From Natrinema hispanicum (GTDB taxonomy: Archaea > Halobacteriota > Halobacteria > Halobacteriales > Natrialbaceae): DNA of 64,000 bases. The notes beneath the pieces were generated by a model, which worked only from the letters and a program-made list of their open reading frames with translations, was not told where the DNA came from and made no database searches. Location: contig NZ_FOIC01000004.1 in assembly GCF_900111485.1 (NCBI RefSeq), forward strand, positions 62,001 through 126,000, read 5' to 3'. Each line of letters opens with the position of its first letter. Position 1 is the stretch's first letter. Made by a program: the position numbers and the translations under genes. Shown here piece after piece: positions 42,103-50,600 of the stretch.

Positions 42103-43260
42103 CTAGCGCAACCCGATCAGCAGTAGCGGGACGAGCAACAGTGAGACAAGAAAGCCGATGAAGTAGCCTCTGTTATCGAGGAGTTGCTCATAGAGCTCGG
42201 AGATACCGCTGACATACCGGTTATAGAATAGTAACGGCAGCAACGAGACGAGAAATCCGAGACTGAGTAACAACGCGACAGTTACCACGCCGACAGGAAT
42301 GTTCAGCGCAACTGCGATAATGAGCGTGTCGACCAGCGTTCCGATATTTGCGCCTAGAATATACGGGATGATCTCACGTCGTTTGATATGACCGCGGTTG
42401 TAGAGTGGCACGACCACGCCCAGGGAGAACGCGACACTCATTGTGAGCCCAGTGAAAACGAGTCCGATGGTAAACGAGGTCCACTTGTCGTTCAAGCGTT
42501 TCACATATCGATCTCGTAACCGCTGTTTGTCGACGCTGTCGAGTATGCGGTCGAAAAGCCGCATACTCAAGAAAATCAACCCAAGCGCCAAGAGAAACGC
42601 CACGACTGCGCCGACAGCGTTGATGATCCCCTCTGTGAATATCGGGATGAGATCCGGAATGTTCACATCCGTTTCAGGTACCAGCCGATCGGCGAGTCCT
42701 GTCTCGCCGGCGATCACGGGATTGGAGACGTTCCACGATTCGACGACGGGAAGCAAGACGTATCCCACCACGAGCACCGGCAGATAGATCGAGTGAGTGA
42801 GCAAAAACGTCAGCAGTCCGAGCCGCACCGACTCGCTCACCGACTCGAGTTCTTCGTTTAGATAATCGAACGCCCCAATAAAGAGCACGATCGCAGCCCC
42901 ACCGAGTCGCGAGCCGACGACCATGAGAAACAGCTGCGACGGGACGACGAGGTCCGAACGGAACAGCGTCAGCGACAGGGCAGCGACGATCGATCCGTTT
43001 GCTAACACGTATGATGCGATCCAACTCACGCCGAGCGCCGAGCGATCGCCGACGATGATTTGCTCGAGAATCTGTCTGAGAACCGGTGAAAGTGTCTCGA
43101 CCGTCGAACTCAGTAGCTGGATCGCAAAGAGGAACAGGACGACCGTTCCCAGCACTTGAAACGAGAGCGATACTGACGATTGAGTGGACAATCCCGCCAC
43201 CTGTACCCAGGGATGCGCCAAAACGACTAAAGAATTGTCAATAGTACAGACAAGAATCAC
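42103..43260 (-). CDS. Na/Pi-cotransporter-family membrane protein
   Basis: From a GTG at 43260 the protein has 385 residues and about nine hydrophobic segments arranged as two repeats. The second repeat carries PYILGANIGTLVDTLI, whose GANIGT motif is the hallmark of the Na/Pi symporter (NptA/PhoU-linked) family; the first repeat has VLANGSIVAALSL in place of the usual QSSSA motif, so the ion or substrate may differ. A TATA-like TTATAATT on the reverse strand (about 43283-43290) lies 27 bases before this GTG, which suggests a leaderless GTG start; the frame is open up to 43434, but that part is Arg/Ser-rich and not family-like. Confidence 0.75.
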   Translation of the reverse strand: MILVCTIDNSLVVLAHPWVQVAGLSTQSSVSLSFQVLGTVVLFLFAIQLLSSTVETLSPVLRQILEQIIVGDRSALGVSWIASYVLANGSIVAALSLTLFRSDLVVPSQLFLMVVGSRLGGAAIVLFIGAFDYLNEELESVSESVRLGLLTFLLTHSIYLPVLVVGYVLLPVVESWNVSNPVIAGETGLADRLVPETDVNIPDLIPIFTEGIINAVGAVVAFLLALGLIFLSMRLFDRILDSVDKQRLRDRYVKRLNDKWTSFTIGLVFTGLTMSVAFSLGVVVPLYNRGHIKRREIIPYILGANIGTLVDTLIIAVALNIPVGVVTVALLLSLGFLVSLLPLLFYNRYVSGISELYEQLLDNRGYFIGFLVSLLLVPLLLIGLR

Positions 43261-43282
43261 TAGAACGCGACTGTTTCGCGGC

Positions 43283-43290
43283 GAATTATA
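43283..43290 (-). promoter_or_regulatory. TATA-like element of the Na/Pi-family gene
   Basis: Read on the reverse strand TTATAATTCG is centred about 27 bases upstream of the GTG at 43260. Confidence 0.4.
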
Positions 43291-43520
43291 ACTCGATGGT
43301 CTATTTCTGTGTCGCCGATCAAGACTGCGAGCCCGATTCGAGTCTCGTTCGGAACTCCTCGAGACATCGTGTGCGACAGTCGATGCGATTTCGGCTTCGA
43401 CCGTCGCGGATCGGTCCTGATAGCAGACAATCACGACAGCTGTGACGAACAGCCGCCAGCAGCGGTCCAGATCAGGTCGGACCTATTTTGGTCGTCCCGG
43501 TGTCGACACACACGAAGAAC

Positions 43521-44891
43521 ATGGTGCAACCGACAGGCAGCTCCCTCGACCCCCGCGATCGTGCACTGTTTACCGATCGGTACGAACTCGCCATGCTGCA
43601 AGGGTATTACGAGTCAGGTCACACACCGACGGCGACGTTCTCACTGTACTTCCGGAAGCTCCCACCGGATCGCGGCTACGCGATCGCCGCCGGCCTCGAG
43701 CAGGTGATCGACTACGTTGAGAGCCTCGCGTTCGATGACCAAGCGCTCGAGTATCTGGCCGAGGAGGGATTCGACGCGGACTTCCTGTCGTATCTGGACG
43801 GGTTCGAGTTTACCGGCGAGATCCGTGCGCTTCCCGAGGGGACGCTTGTCTTTCCGAACGAGCCGTTGCTCGAGGTCACCGCGCCGATCCACGAGGCACA
43901 GCTGTTCGAGACGTTCGTGCTCAATCAGGTCGGGTTCCAGACGCTCGTCGCGACGAAGGGGGCGCGCATGGCCGATGTCGTTCGCCGACGCGGCGACAGT
44001 CAGGACCTCGTCGACTTCGGGTCTCGCCGCGCTCACGGGACCGACGCCGGACTCACGGCCGCGCGGGCGGCGTACATCGGCGGCTTCGACGGCACCTCGA
44101 ACATGCTAGCGGGCGAGCGATACGGCATTCCGACGTATGGAACGATGGCACACTCGTGGGTGCAGAGTTTCGAGAGCGAACGCGCGTCGTTCGCGGCGTT
44201 CGCCGACGTCTACGGCGACGATGCGATCTACCTCGTCGACACCTACGACACGGTCACCGGTGCCGAGCGAGCGGTCGCCGTCGCCGCGGATCGCGATGTC
44301 GATCTGGGTGGGGTGCGTCTGGATTCAGGCGATTTGACCGAGCTTTCGAAACAGGTCCGCGAGATCGTCGACGATGCGTCCATCGTCGTCTCCTCGAGCG
44401 TCGACGAGTTCTTCCTCCGGGAGTTTTTCGACGACGACGGCGTCGCATCGGCGTTCGGTCCGGGCACGGCACTGACCACGAGCGCGGACGCGCCCAACAG
44501 CGGCGTCGTCTACAAACTGACCGCCGTCGAGCGCGATGGGACGCTCGCCCCGAGCATGAAGCTCTCGCCCGGGAAAGTCACCTATCCCGGACAGAAAGCG
44601 CTCCATCGGGTCGAACGCGACGGGCAGTATCAGTACGATATCCTCGCCCGACGCGACGAAGCGCTCGAGGCCGGAGAACCCCAACTCGAGCCGATTTTCG
44701 AGGACGGATCGCTCGTCTATACCCCGCCGGAACTCGCGACGATCCGGCAGCGCGCCAGTCGAGAACTCGAGACCCTGCCCGAGCGCTGCCGGCGCGTGAC
44801 CGATCCCAACCCATACGAGTTCCGGATCAGCGACGGGCTCGAGGCGGTCACGCAACAGACCGAACGTTCGATTCGGGACCGCGAACTGTGA
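43521..44891 (+). CDS. pncB: Nicotinate phosphoribosyltransferase
   Basis: The protein has 456 residues. ALFTDRYELAMLQGYYESG near 16-34 is the family start, followed by FGSRRAHGTDAGLTAARAAY near 173-192 with the PRPP-binding and phosphorylatable His region, GTMAHSWVQSF near 212, and GGVRLDSGDLTELSKQVREI near 263. It makes nicotinate mononucleotide from nicotinate and PRPP in NAD salvage. The ATG at 43521 begins the family-like region. It is divergent from the Na/Pi-family gene and is followed by a 47-residue protein gene. Confidence 0.94.
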   Translation: MVQPTGSSLDPRDRALFTDRYELAMLQGYYESGHTPTATFSLYFRKLPPDRGYAIAAGLEQVIDYVESLAFDDQALEYLAEEGFDADFLSYLDGFEFTGEIRALPEGTLVFPNEPLLEVTAPIHEAQLFETFVLNQVGFQTLVATKGARMADVVRRRGDSQDLVDFGSRRAHGTDAGLTAARAAYIGGFDGTSNMLAGERYGIPTYGTMAHSWVQSFESERASFAAFADVYGDDAIYLVDTYDTVTGAERAVAVAADRDVDLGGVRLDSGDLTELSKQVREIVDDASIVVSSSVDEFFLREFFDDDGVASAFGPGTALTTSADAPNSGVVYKLTAVERDGTLAPSMKLSPGKVTYPGQKALHRVERDGQYQYDILARRDEALEAGEPQLEPIFEDGSLVYTPPELATIRQRASRELETLPERCRRVTDPNPYEFRISDGLEAVTQQTERSIRDREL

Positions 44892-44900
44892 CGGGGATAC

Positions 44901-44907
44901 TTTATTT
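44901..44907 (+). promoter_or_regulatory. TATA-like element of the 47-residue protein gene
   Basis: TTTATTT is centred 28 bases before the ATG at 44932 and supports independent leaderless transcription of the small gene. Confidence 0.5.
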
Positions 44908-44931
44908 GGATGGAGAGTGGTAACACCTGTG

Positions 44932-45075
44932 ATGGTCCAACCGATCGAACTCGATGACGACCTCGTCGAACGAATGAACGGCCACCTCGAGGATGACGAA
45001 ACCCTCGAAGAGTTCATCGAAGAACTCGTCACGATCTACGAACAGGAGGGGCGCTTCCTCCAAGAAGGGGCCTAG
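44932..45075 (+). CDS. Small acidic haloarchaeal protein, 47 residues
   Basis: The frame reads MVQPIELDDDLVERMNGHLE and ends with IYEQEGRFLQEGA and a TAG at 45073-45075. The acidic, helical, antitoxin-like composition (DDDLVERMNGHLEDDE, EFIEELVTIYEQE) is like a group of short haloarchaeal conserved proteins. It has its own TATA element. There is no toxin gene beside it, so I make no toxin-antitoxin claim. Confidence 0.72.
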   Translation: MVQPIELDDDLVERMNGHLEDDETLEEFIEELVTIYEQEGRFLQEGA

Positions 45076-45216
45076 AGGCTAGGTAGTCGTACCGCAGACG
45101 TTCAGCGTGCCCAGGTCGACCGACACCGATCGTGACGGCTCCGGCAGTGGAACGAACGCGTCCGCTGGCCGTTGCGACGCCAGCGACGCGGGCTAAAAGC
45201 TGGTTCGGACGGTCGG

Positions 45217-45636
45217 TCAGTACGGTGGCCGTTGTGCCTGAATGACTTTCGCCAGCGCCTGATGTTCCTCGGCGAGGAGTTCGTTGAGATCATCGGCCGT
45301 GATGATACCATGCAAGGCACCGTCTGCATCCGTGACGGGGAGCCGTCGGATACCGTGTTCGCTCATCAGTTCAGTCGCTTCGTAGAACCCGGCGTCGTGT
45401 TCGATTGTCTGGAGGCCGTCCGACATCACGTCTTCAGCCATCAGCTCGTCCGGATCGGCCTGCTCGCCGAGCACCTGCATCGTCAGGTCGCGGTCGGTGA
45501 CGATCCCAACTGGCCCGTCGTCAGTAATGACGATGCTCCCGACAGCTTCGTCGTGCATCATCGCTGCGAGTTCGTGAACCGATTCGTCGATCGACGCTGT
45601 CACGACATCACTCCGTGCAAGGTTATCGATAGGCAT
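45217..45636 (-). CDS. CBS-domain pair protein
   Basis: The protein has 139 residues with two CBS domains: about 5-60 (SVHELAAMMHDEAVGSIVIT, GIVTDRDL) and about 70-125 (TELMSEHGIRRLPVTDADGA, GIITADDL). CBS pairs bind adenine nucleotides and sense energy state. The ATG at 45636 is preferred to a start 9 codons earlier because MPIDNLARSDVVT is the usual beginning. A short zinc-ribbon gene follows upstream on the same strand. Confidence 0.92.
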   Translation of the reverse strand: MPIDNLARSDVVTASIDESVHELAAMMHDEAVGSIVITDDGPVGIVTDRDLTMQVLGEQADPDELMAEDVMSDGLQTIEHDAGFYEATELMSEHGIRRLPVTDADGALHGIITADDLNELLAEEHQALAKVIQAQRPPY

Positions 45637-45725
45637 GGGTTCCCTCCAGTGTCCGTCCCACAACGAGTGACATAGTTTTTAGCGGTGATCAGGATGACAG
45701 TCAAACAGTTCAAACTGCTGTCTAG

Positions 45726-45974
45726 CTACACCGAGCGGCGATTCGAACACGACGGACAGTACATCAGCCCGTCTCGAACGAGCATATACGACTGTTCACA
45801 GTGTGGACACGAACAGCCGAGCGTAACATCCGTTTCGCGGGCCAGCCCACGGATCGTATTTCGCAGTCGGCGTTGTTCGGCTTCCATCTTCGTGACCTGT
45901 CGTTTCAGCCGTGTGAGTTCTGCAGCGACCCGCCGATCACTGGTCGGGTCGTTTCTGCGTTGTCGTGGTAACAT
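45726..45974 (-). CDS. Small coiled-coil plus zinc-ribbon protein
   Basis: The protein has 82 residues. Residues 15-45 (ELTRLKRQVTKMEAEQRRLR) form a coiled coil, followed by a zinc ribbon CSCPHCEQSYMLVRDGLMYC with PSC after it. The ATG at 45974 is preferred to the longer frame. It could bind nucleic acid or a protein partner; no known family is recognised. Confidence 0.6.
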   Translation of the reverse strand: MLPRQRRNDPTSDRRVAAELTRLKRQVTKMEAEQRRLRNTIRGLARETDVTLGCSCPHCEQSYMLVRDGLMYCPSCSNRRSV

Positions 45975-46049
45975 CACACACAGTACGCGACGGGTCGGCA
46001 AAAGGCTACGCCAACGTGATACTCCACCAGAAGGTGGCACACGACGCTC

Positions 46050-46184
46050 TCAAACCTGCATACCAGTGGCCACACCGACTCGTCGTTGGGACGCATCCAA
46101 GCGCCGCCACCGAGCGCCTCCGAACCGATCCAGACGTCGATCGACCTCGCCACGGCTACTGTCGGCCGAAAGCGGTTTCGGCAT
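46050..46184 (-). CDS. Possible 44-residue protein
   Basis: A reverse-strand frame starts MPKPLSADSSRGEVDRRLDR and goes on FGGARWRRLDASQRRVGV to a stop at 46050. The composition is Arg-rich rather than acidic, and I know no clear relative. It is the only plausible gene in the 270 bases between the zinc-ribbon gene and the protease gene, and it may be chance. Confidence 0.2.
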   Translation of the reverse strand: MPKPLSADSSRGEVDRRLDRFGGARWRRLDASQRRVGVATGMQV

Positions 46185-46244
46185 GTCCGGACGGCAGCGT
46201 GGGAGTAACAGCAATGGCTGCCGCGATCGGCCCGCGAAATCGAC

Positions 46245-47324
46245 TCATCGCTCGGGGCCGATCGGCGTCTGTGGCAGTTGCGATTCTGGCCGCGACTCGA
46301 GCGTCACTTCGACCGACTGCTCGTCACCCGACCGAACGACTGTGAGGTCGACCGTATCGCCGGGCGAGGTCTCGAGCGCGAGATATGACAACAGCTGTGC
46401 CTGATTTTGCACCTGCTGGCCGTCAATCGCGACGATGACGTCGCCGCTGCTGGGCTGGCCGGGTGTCGCCGGTTCGAGGACATCGGCGGCGGGCGCGTCC
46501 GGGACGACTTCCACGACGAGGACACCAGTCGCGTCCTCGAGGCCGACCGCATCGGCGAGTTCCGGCCCGACGGGCTGGACGGCGACGCCCATGTACGGGT
46601 GCTCGTACGTGCCGTCCTCGATGAGCGCAGGAAGGACCCGGTTGGCAAGTCGCGGCGAGATCGCAAAGCCGATCGCCTGCCCGGCACCGGCGAAGACAAC
46701 CCCGAACACTTCACCCTCGAGACTCACGAGCGGGCCGCCGCTGTTGCCGGGGTTGACCGGTGCATCGGTCTGGATCGCAGCCGGAATCGAGAACCCGGAT
46801 GGACTGGGTAGGACCCGATCCACACCACTGACGATTCCCTGCGAGATCGAAGCGTCGAGGCCGAACGGATTACCGAGGGCGAGCACCTCCTGGCCGATAG
46901 CGGGTTCGCGATCGACGATCGAGAGTCCGGACACAGCGTTGGGCATGTTCTCGACACGCAGAACCGCAAGATCGCTGTAAGGATCGGTACCGACGATCGA
47001 CGCGGTGCGCCACTCTTCGGTGTTAAACTGGAGTTCGACCCCGTCGTCGGTCGCACTCGAGACGACGTGGTCGTTTGTCACGACGTATTGCTCGTCGATG
47101 ACGAACCCCGACCCGAGGCCGCCACGGCCACGCGGACCAGCAACGGTCACCAGGACGACGGAATCGATCGTGTCGCGATACACCGCCGTATACGGACTGT
47201 CGACGCCGTCGTCACCGTCTCCCCCGTCCTGTGCGACGCTCGAGCCGACGCCGAGTCCGCCGACTGCCACGGTCGCCCCGATCATCCGCAGCGCTCGTCT
47301 GCGGGTTGGTTGTTCCGAAGACAT
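46245..47324 (-). CDS. HtrA/DegP-like serine protease with Tat signal and PDZ domain
   Basis: The protein has 359 residues. A twin-arginine signal (TRRRALRMIGATVAVG, 7-22) directs export. The trypsin-like domain holds H86 (VVTNDHVV), D118 (YSDLAVL) and S195 (NPGNSGGPL). A C-terminal PDZ domain (about 255-345) follows, with GVLVVEVVPDAPAADV and GDVIVAIDGQQVQ. It probably degrades or guards misfolded proteins outside the membrane. The ATG at 47324 is chosen over 47330 because a reverse-strand TATA-like TCCCTTTATG lies about 28 bases upstream. It lies immediately downstream of the sugar-acid dehydratase gene on the same strand in window terms, but with its own promoter. Confidence 0.92.
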   Translation of the reverse strand: MSSEQPTRRRALRMIGATVAVGGLGVGSSVAQDGGDGDDGVDSPYTAVYRDTIDSVVLVTVAGPRGRGGLGSGFVIDEQYVVTNDHVVSSATDDGVELQFNTEEWRTASIVGTDPYSDLAVLRVENMPNAVSGLSIVDREPAIGQEVLALGNPFGLDASISQGIVSGVDRVLPSPSGFSIPAAIQTDAPVNPGNSGGPLVSLEGEVFGVVFAGAGQAIGFAISPRLANRVLPALIEDGTYEHPYMGVAVQPVGPELADAVGLEDATGVLVVEVVPDAPAADVLEPATPGQPSSGDVIVAIDGQQVQNQAQLLSYLALETSPGDTVDLTVVRSGDEQSVEVTLESRPESQLPQTPIGPER

Positions 47325-47430
47325 GGCCATAGCGACCCCGACAAGCGGCATAAAGGGACGACCAGCACACTCATCCGATGTGGAGACGGCCGACGCGTGA
47401 TCGACCGGCGCTCGAGGCGTGGCTCGAGAC

Positions 47431-48669
47431 CTATACTTCGTCGAAGAGCTCCTCGCCGTCGACCATGTGCGCTTCGACGGCGTCCATATCGAGCGTGACG
47501 CCAAGTCCGGGAGATTCTGGAATCTCGATGTAGCCGTCCTCGATGACGTCTTCCTCGACCAAATCCGCCCACCAGCCGAGTTCGTAGGAATGGTATTCAA
47601 CTGCCAGTGCGTTCGAGATCGCTGCGCCGACGTGAGCGCTTGCGACCGTCGCGACCGGCGAGGCGACGTTGTGCATTGCGACCGGAACGTAGTAGAGGTC
47701 CGCCAGATCGGCGATCTTCCGGGTCTCACGCATCCCGCCGACCTTGGGCATGTCCGGCGCGATGATATCGACGGCCTGCTCTTCGATCAGTCGGCGCTGG
47801 CCATGGGTTCGGTAGACGTTCTCGCCGACGGTGATCGGCGTCGTCGTCGACTGTGACACCTCACGTTGCACGTCGTGGTTCTCGGGGGGCACCGGGTCCT
47901 CGAGCCACCAGACGTCGTACTCCTCCAAACGCTTTGCCAGCCGTTTGGCGCTGCCCGCCGAGAACGTCCAGTGACAGTCGAAGGCGACATCGGCGCGGTG
48001 GCCGACGCGTTCGGTGACTGCCTCGACGATCGACGCCTTGTGTTCGATCTCGGCAGGGCGAAGATGGCGGTTGGCGCGGTCTTTCTCGTGGCCGCTTGGC
48101 ACGTCAAGGTCGAATTTCAGGGCATCGTAGCCCAGTTCCTCGACGACGCGCTCGGCTTCGTCCGCACAGGCGATCGGATCCGCTTCCTCTTCCGTGTGGC
48201 AGTCGCAGTACACGCGTACCTCGTCGCGGTACTTGCCGCCCAGCAGTTGGTAGGCCGGGAGCTCGAGGATCTTCCCGGCCAGGTCGTGCAACGCGATCTC
48301 GATACCCGAAATCGCCGTCACTGTGACACCACCGACCGAGCCCTCGCCAGACATCTTCTGAATGAGGTGTTCAGTCAACCGGTCGATGTCGAGCGGGTTT
48401 TCGCCCTGCAGAAAGGCTTTCATCCGCTCGATCAGTTCCGGCGCGCCGGCACCCCAGTAGGCCTCGCCGGTGCCGGTGATTCCCGCGTCGGTGTAGATTC
48501 GTACGAGCGTCCACGGGAAGTTGCCATCGACCATCGTCGTCTGGACGTCGGTGATCTCGACGTCCCGGCCCTGCCCGCGTTCGTTTGTGACCCCCATCGT
48601 CTCGCTCGAGAGATCCCGCATCGTGTACTCGGCGTTCGGGTCGTGGAGCTGTGAGTAGTCGATGCCCAT
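47431..48669 (-). CDS. Sugar-acid dehydratase of the mandelate racemase/enolase superfamily (gluconate dehydratase-like)
   Basis: The protein has 412 residues, like the Haloferax gluconate and xylonate dehydratases. It starts MGIDYSQLHDPNAEYTMRDL. The active site has LKFDLD with the base Lys, the metal ligands in FDCHWTF, WLEDPVPPE and VGENVYR, and the C-terminal YHSYELGWW. It removes water from an aldonic acid to give a 2-keto-3-deoxy acid, as in the semiphosphorylative Entner-Doudoroff or pentose pathway. The sequence is close, from memory, to the gluconate dehydratase Gad of haloarchaea, but related enzymes accept other sugar acids, so the substrate is not certain. It is divergent from the HiPIP gene. 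Confidence 0.85.
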   Translation of the reverse strand: MGIDYSQLHDPNAEYTMRDLSSETMGVTNERGQGRDVEITDVQTTMVDGNFPWTLVRIYTDAGITGTGEAYWGAGAPELIERMKAFLQGENPLDIDRLTEHLIQKMSGEGSVGGVTVTAISGIEIALHDLAGKILELPAYQLLGGKYRDEVRVYCDCHTEEEADPIACADEAERVVEELGYDALKFDLDVPSGHEKDRANRHLRPAEIEHKASIVEAVTERVGHRADVAFDCHWTFSAGSAKRLAKRLEEYDVWWLEDPVPPENHDVQREVSQSTTTPITVGENVYRTHGQRRLIEEQAVDIIAPDMPKVGGMRETRKIADLADLYYVPVAMHNVASPVATVASAHVGAAISNALAVEYHSYELGWWADLVEEDVIEDGYIEIPESPGLGVTLDMDAVEAHMVDGEELFDEV

Positions 48670-48814
48670 GGGTTGCCGTTCACTCCTAAGATAGTAATAG
48701 TTTCCACCCTCCGTAAGCAAGGTGACCCACACGTATCCGAGCAGAAACTACTGCCGGGAAACACGGGGTACACGCCGGCCGGAAGGTCACAATCGGATGT
48801 ATGTACCCTTGTCA

Positions 48815-48820
48815 TTTATT
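48815..48820 (+). promoter_or_regulatory. TATA-like element of the HiPIP gene
   Basis: TTTATT is centred about 27 bases before the ATG at 48844 and decides that start. Confidence 0.45.
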
Positions 48821-48843
48821 GTCGCAGGAGAGATATAATCCCC

Positions 48844-49656
48844 ATGGTGGGTGATAACACACCTGGGCGGTGGCCTGACGACATCGACGAGTGGAATCGG
48901 CGGGCGTATCTCGCTGCCACTGCTGGCAGCACCGCAGGAATCGTGTGGTTGAGCGGATGTGTCGATGACACGGGCAATGGTGATCGCGGTGAGGGCAGGA
49001 CAGACGAAAACGGAGAGGAAGATTCGGAAGCCGAGGAAGAACTCCCAGAAGGCGTCTCAGAAGCGGAGTTCGAACGCGGCCCGGTGCCGGAAGAATACCG
49101 GACGGCGCTGTCGCTCGGTGACGAAAAACGAGATCCCGACGACCTGACCCCGAAAGCGGCTGTCGACTTCTCGGAGTACGACGAAGCTGGTGACTACTCG
49201 TCACACGAGCCGGGCATGTGCTGTGCGAACTGTGCCGACTACATCCCCGATAAGAACGGCGACACGTTCGGTGCCTGCGCGGAGGTCGAAGGCTACATCG
49301 ACGGCGCAGATTGGTGTACGATCTACGAGGAACTGCCCGAACGGTCGGTTCCAGACGGGCTATCCGAAGACGAATTGGCCACGGCTGCGGTTCCGGACGA
49401 GTACCGAACGGCGTCCTCGCAGGCCGGTGAGCAGCGTGATCCCGACGACCTGCAGACACAAGCGGACGTGAACTTCATAGAGTCCGTCGAGGCGATCGCA
49501 GCGGAAACGGCACCCCCAGGTCAATCCTGTGGGAACTGTGCGGAGTTCATTACCGATCAGAACGGAGATACGTGGGGTGCCTGTGCGAAAGTCGAAGGCT
49601 ACGTCGCAGTCGAAGACTGGTGTAGCCTCTGGGAACAAATTAGTGAAGAAACTTGA
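48844..49656 (+). CDS. Tat-exported lipoprotein with two tandem high-potential iron-sulfur (HiPIP) domains
   Basis: The protein has 270 residues. A twin-arginine signal (NRRAYLAATAGSTAGI, 18-33) ends in an archaeal lipobox WLSGC with lipid-modified C39, followed by an acidic linker. Two HiPIP domains follow. Cysteines are 127, 130, 145, 158 in the first and 229, 232, 247, 260 in the second, with identical 3-15-13 spacing and WC at the end of each, which matches the [4Fe-4S] site of HiPIPs. Each domain is preceded by a repeated segment (VPEEYRTA, VPDEYRTA, RDPDDL). The protein should carry two high-potential clusters outside the cell membrane and shuttle electrons, possibly between a quinol oxidase complex and a terminal oxidase. 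An extra C126 sits before the first site. Confidence 0.85.
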   Translation: MVGDNTPGRWPDDIDEWNRRAYLAATAGSTAGIVWLSGCVDDTGNGDRGEGRTDENGEEDSEAEEELPEGVSEAEFERGPVPEEYRTALSLGDEKRDPDDLTPKAAVDFSEYDEAGDYSSHEPGMCCANCADYIPDKNGDTFGACAEVEGYIDGADWCTIYEELPERSVPDGLSEDELATAAVPDEYRTASSQAGEQRDPDDLQTQADVNFIESVEAIAAETAPPGQSCGNCAEFITDQNGDTWGACAKVEGYVAVEDWCSLWEQISEET

Positions 49657-49892
49657 CAGTGGCGACCGGTTCGATTGACTCTCCCCTCGAGCGATCCGGA
49701 GTCAGGTCCGACATTCCAGCGGCACTTACACGTCCTCGAGTTCGTCGCCGGCCGTCGATCGACGTCACTTCGGTCTCGAACCGCGTGGCGTACGGCTCCG
49801 CTGCCGCCCGTTGCCCGGCCATCAGTCACAGTCTGTCGTCCACCAGTAAAAGTCTGCTCGCCATGACTATCACGACAGCCGAAATTTAGTTG

Positions 49893-50420
49893 TTACTCCG
49901 ACAGCGTCACGTCGAGTCGCTCCTCGAGCGCCGTGATCAGGCCGCCACCGATGCCGGCCTGGGTTGCACGACCCTGTTCGACGGCGAGGATGTCCGTCTC
50001 CGGTGCGTCGAGTTCCTCGGCGAGTTCTGCACGCTGGAGGCCGGCCTCCCGGCGAGCCTCGACGACGGCCTCGCCGTAGCCCGAGACGAGATATGGGAGT
50101 GGATCGTCGTCATAATTCGTCCCTTCGCTCTCCCAGTGTTCGGAGTCTTCGTCCCAGACCGGGTTCGCTTTCGCGACGTTCTGGGCAGCCTTCTGTTTGC
50201 GACTTGGCTCGTCACTCGAGCGACGATCGCTCGCGTTCCCCTCGCTTCGCGTTCGGTCCCGGCCGTGGGTCTGCGAATCGTCGTGTGGTGCACAGTCCGG
50301 ACAGACCTCGAGTTCGGCTCCCGCGACCGACGCGAGCCGAAGCGAGTCGCTCTCGGCACCACAGAGTTCACAGTTCGTCCCGCCACCGCCGCCGGACGAA
50401 CCGGTCGAATATTTGGCCAT
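49893..50420 (-). CDS. Multiprotein bridging factor (archaeal MBF1)
   Basis: The protein has 175 residues. An N-terminal zinc ribbon (CELCGAESDSLRLASV then CPDCA, about 17-45) is followed by a disordered charged linker and a C-terminal HTH (about 112-165) with GEAVVEARREAGLQRAELAE then VEQGRATQAG. Archaeal MBF1 links TBP or other factors and acts in translation initiation or transcription. The ATG at 50420 starts MAKYSTGSSGGGG. It is convergent with the HiPIP gene, with a 236-base gap that holds no supported gene. Confidence 0.9.
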   Translation of the reverse strand: MAKYSTGSSGGGGGTNCELCGAESDSLRLASVAGAELEVCPDCAPHDDSQTHGRDRTRSEGNASDRRSSDEPSRKQKAAQNVAKANPVWDEDSEHWESEGTNYDDDPLPYLVSGYGEAVVEARREAGLQRAELAEELDAPETDILAVEQGRATQAGIGGGLITALEERLDVTLSE

Positions 50421-50600
50421 GCGACACATTGACCCCTGTCGCATTTTAACCGTTCGGTACGGAGAACTGCCCGGCGGGATCGGCCCGCGAGCGTCGCTCG
50501 AGCCCGCGAATTCCTGACTTCCGATGGACCGCTGTCGGTCAGTGTCGGCGCACCCGTGACCTGTCGTGTGGGCTGCCGGGAGACAGTGACAGCGCCCGTC

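Noticed and set aside
44932-45075. Toxin-antitoxin pair at the 47-residue gene
   Set aside because: The acidic helical protein is antitoxin-like, but no toxin partner is next to it; the neighbours are pncB and a CBS protein.
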